6,367 nt of DNA, from NCBI GenBank assembly GCA_902461995.1, contig CABQAA010000130.1, positions 1 to 6,367 on the forward strand. Reading direction: 5' to 3'. Under the pieces are notes generated by a model, which worked only from the letters and a program-made list of their open reading frames with translations, had not been told where the DNA came from and made no database searches. Below, piece after piece: positions 5,697 to 6,367 of this stretch. The DNA comes from an uncultured Oscillospiraceae bacterium (lineage in GTDB: Bacteria > Bacillota > Clostridia > Oscillospirales > Acutalibacteraceae). The stretch's first letter is position 1. The number at the start of each line of letters is the position of its first letter. Both the position numbers and the translations under genes were made by a program.

Positions 5697-6122
5697 TTAT
5701 GGCACATTCAAGGTACACGAATAGCGAATGTGCCCGGGGTGTTTTTCCCCCAAAGACTCGGCATCAAATCCATGGCGGCGGTAAAAACCGACGGCCTCCT
5801 CGTCGGTTTCCGCTCTTACCTTACAGCACCCAAGACGGCTGACGGCGAAAGAAACGAGACTTGAGCCAACGCCGCGGCCTCTGAAAGCGGGGCTTACGGC
5901 GATATGGACGATTTCAGCGGCCGGCATGGTGCGGCATTTCAGAACAATCACGCCCATCACACAGCCGTTATCCGCACAGGAAAAGACCCGGATATGCGGA
6001 TCGGATGCGTATGTATCGGCCAGACTTCTGAGTTTTTCCTCGGCAGGCATGTACAGGCTGTAAGCCAGCACATCCAAAATCTGCTGGTCATGCAGGTGGT
6101 TTTTGCTGTCCATAAATCTCAT
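5697..6122 (-). CDS. GNAT family N-acetyltransferase
   Basis: Transfers an acetyl group from acetyl-CoA to an amine whose identity cannot be read from the sequence. With the start at 6122 the protein has 141 residues, normal for a single GNAT domain. Motif A, with the acetyl-CoA pyrophosphate-binding loop RGRGVGSS, lies at about residues 81-88 after the strand IVHIAVSP. Motif B, EAVGFYRRHGF, lies near 109-119. An upstream in-frame ATG at 6212 would add 30 residues, but AGGAGG (6130-6135) sits seven bases before 6122 and the extra residues do not resemble the fold, so the shorter form is preferred. It stands between cdd and the divergent 6326 gene. Substrates could range from small metabolites to protein N termini; RimI-like function is not supported. 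Confidence 0.85.
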   Translation of the reverse strand: MRFMDSKNHLHDQQILDVLAYSLYMPAEEKLRSLADTYASDPHIRVFSCADNGCVMGVIVLKCRTMPAAEIVHIAVSPAFRGRGVGSSLVSFAVSRLGCCKVRAETDEEAVGFYRRHGFDAESLGEKHPGHIRYSCTLNVP

Positions 6123-6260
6123 CCGGCGGCCTCCTTTTTTAAGCCATTCTCCCCCGAGCGCAATGGGCCGGCTCCCGGGACTACGAGGATTATGCGTTCG
6201 ACAGCTCGCCACTTCTCGGCCCCCTGTGGTGCACGCGCTTCTCCGTCCATGTAGGAAGGG

Positions 6261-6291
6261 AACATAAGGTTCTTTGCGGTGTCCTTGTCAA
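6261..6291 (-). promoter_or_regulatory. Candidate promoter for the GNAT gene
   Basis: On the minus strand a perfect TTGACA (6286-6291) precedes TATGTT (6261-6266) by 19 bases, a little longer than optimal. Transcription would start near 6254, leaving a leader of about 130 bases before the acetyltransferase ATG. Confidence 0.45.
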
Positions 6292-6302
6292 AACACCGTA
6301 AA
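6273..6302. promoter_or_regulatory. Dyad between divergent genes, possible operator
   Basis: TTTGCGGTGT (6273-6282) and ACACCGTAAA (6293-6302) form an inverted repeat matching at 9 of 10 positions with a ten-base spacer. The spacer holds the minus-strand -35 TTGACA and an overlapping plus-strand TTGTCA (6285-6290), so a protein bound here could control both directions. It could instead fold as a leader hairpin. The bound protein is unknown. Confidence 0.4.
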
Positions 6303-6325
6303 TTTTATATGCGAGGAGAAGACAG

Positions 6326-6367
6326 ATGGCAAGAAGAGATAAAGAGAACTATTATCTGGACATCGCC
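6326..6367 (+). CDS. Start of a probable dCMP deaminase gene (truncated by window end)
   Basis: Only 14 codons are present, giving MARRDKENYYLDIA. The start is well supported: AGGAGA (6314-6319) lies six bases before the ATG. The pattern DKENYYLDIA resembles the N terminus of the Clostridia-type deoxycytidylate deaminase (ComEB-like), a zinc enzyme that turns dCMP into dUMP for thymidylate synthesis. Nearby cdd fits a pyrimidine theme. Fourteen residues cannot establish a family, the zinc motifs are outside the window, and the call rests on recalled resemblance. Confidence 0.5.
   Translation, partial: MARRDKENYYLDIA

Noticed and set aside
6123..6212. A 30-residue N-terminal extension of the acetyltransferase from the ATG at 6212
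   Set aside because: The added residues look unlike the GNAT fold and the AGGAGG at 6130-6135 clearly serves the ATG at 6122.
6150..6215. tRNA-like look of GTTCGACAGC followed by CGCCA
   Set aside because: No acceptor, D-arm or anticodon stem can be paired around it.

Overview
The window looks like chromosomal DNA from a GC-rich low-abundance-type Firmicute, most likely a Clostridia member of the Oscillospiraceae/Ruminococcaceae kind. The reasons are the darA-holB-ricT gene order (a reduced form of the Bacillus yaaQ-yaaR-holB-yaaT block), consistent AGGAGG-type ribosome binding sites, sigma-A-like promoters, and GC-rich codon use. This taxonomic call is an inference from gene content, not from any marker I could search.

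Layout from left to right. Positions 1-1352 (minus strand) hold a zinc-uptake ABC transporter: the 5' part of its ATPase gene, running off the window edge, preceded by a substrate-binding protein gene with a His-rich loop. A well-formed promoter and a 23-bp near-perfect dyad lie directly upstream, which suggests control by a Zur/Fur-type repressor. Positions about 1430-1797 contain no convincing gene but are unusually rich in inverted repeats, including a possible three-way-junction RNA element. Positions 1798-4203 (plus strand) form one transcription unit: a strong promoter, a leader hairpin, then darA (cyclic-di-AMP receptor), holB (clamp-loader delta' subunit) and ricT (PSP1/Fe-S protein of the RNase Y maturation complex). 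It ends at a strong 16-bp-stem terminator. Positions 4252-5551 (minus strand) carry cdd followed by rsmA/ksgA, convergent with the darA unit. Positions 5697-6122 (minus strand) encode a GNAT acetyltransferase. At 6326 a plus-strand gene begins, probably dCMP deaminase, cut by the window end after 14 codons; its divergent control region with the GNAT gene has a dyad around overlapping -35 elements.

Functionally this is mostly core housekeeping: zinc supply, second-messenger sensing, replication, RNA processing, ribosome methylation and pyrimidine salvage. I see no mobile element, CRISPR array, tRNA or rRNA gene, and no defence or toxin system. No new multi-gene system is visible. The parts that deserve a second look are non-coding: the putative zinc operator, the structured 1453-1799 region, the darA leader, and the 6273-6302 divergent element.
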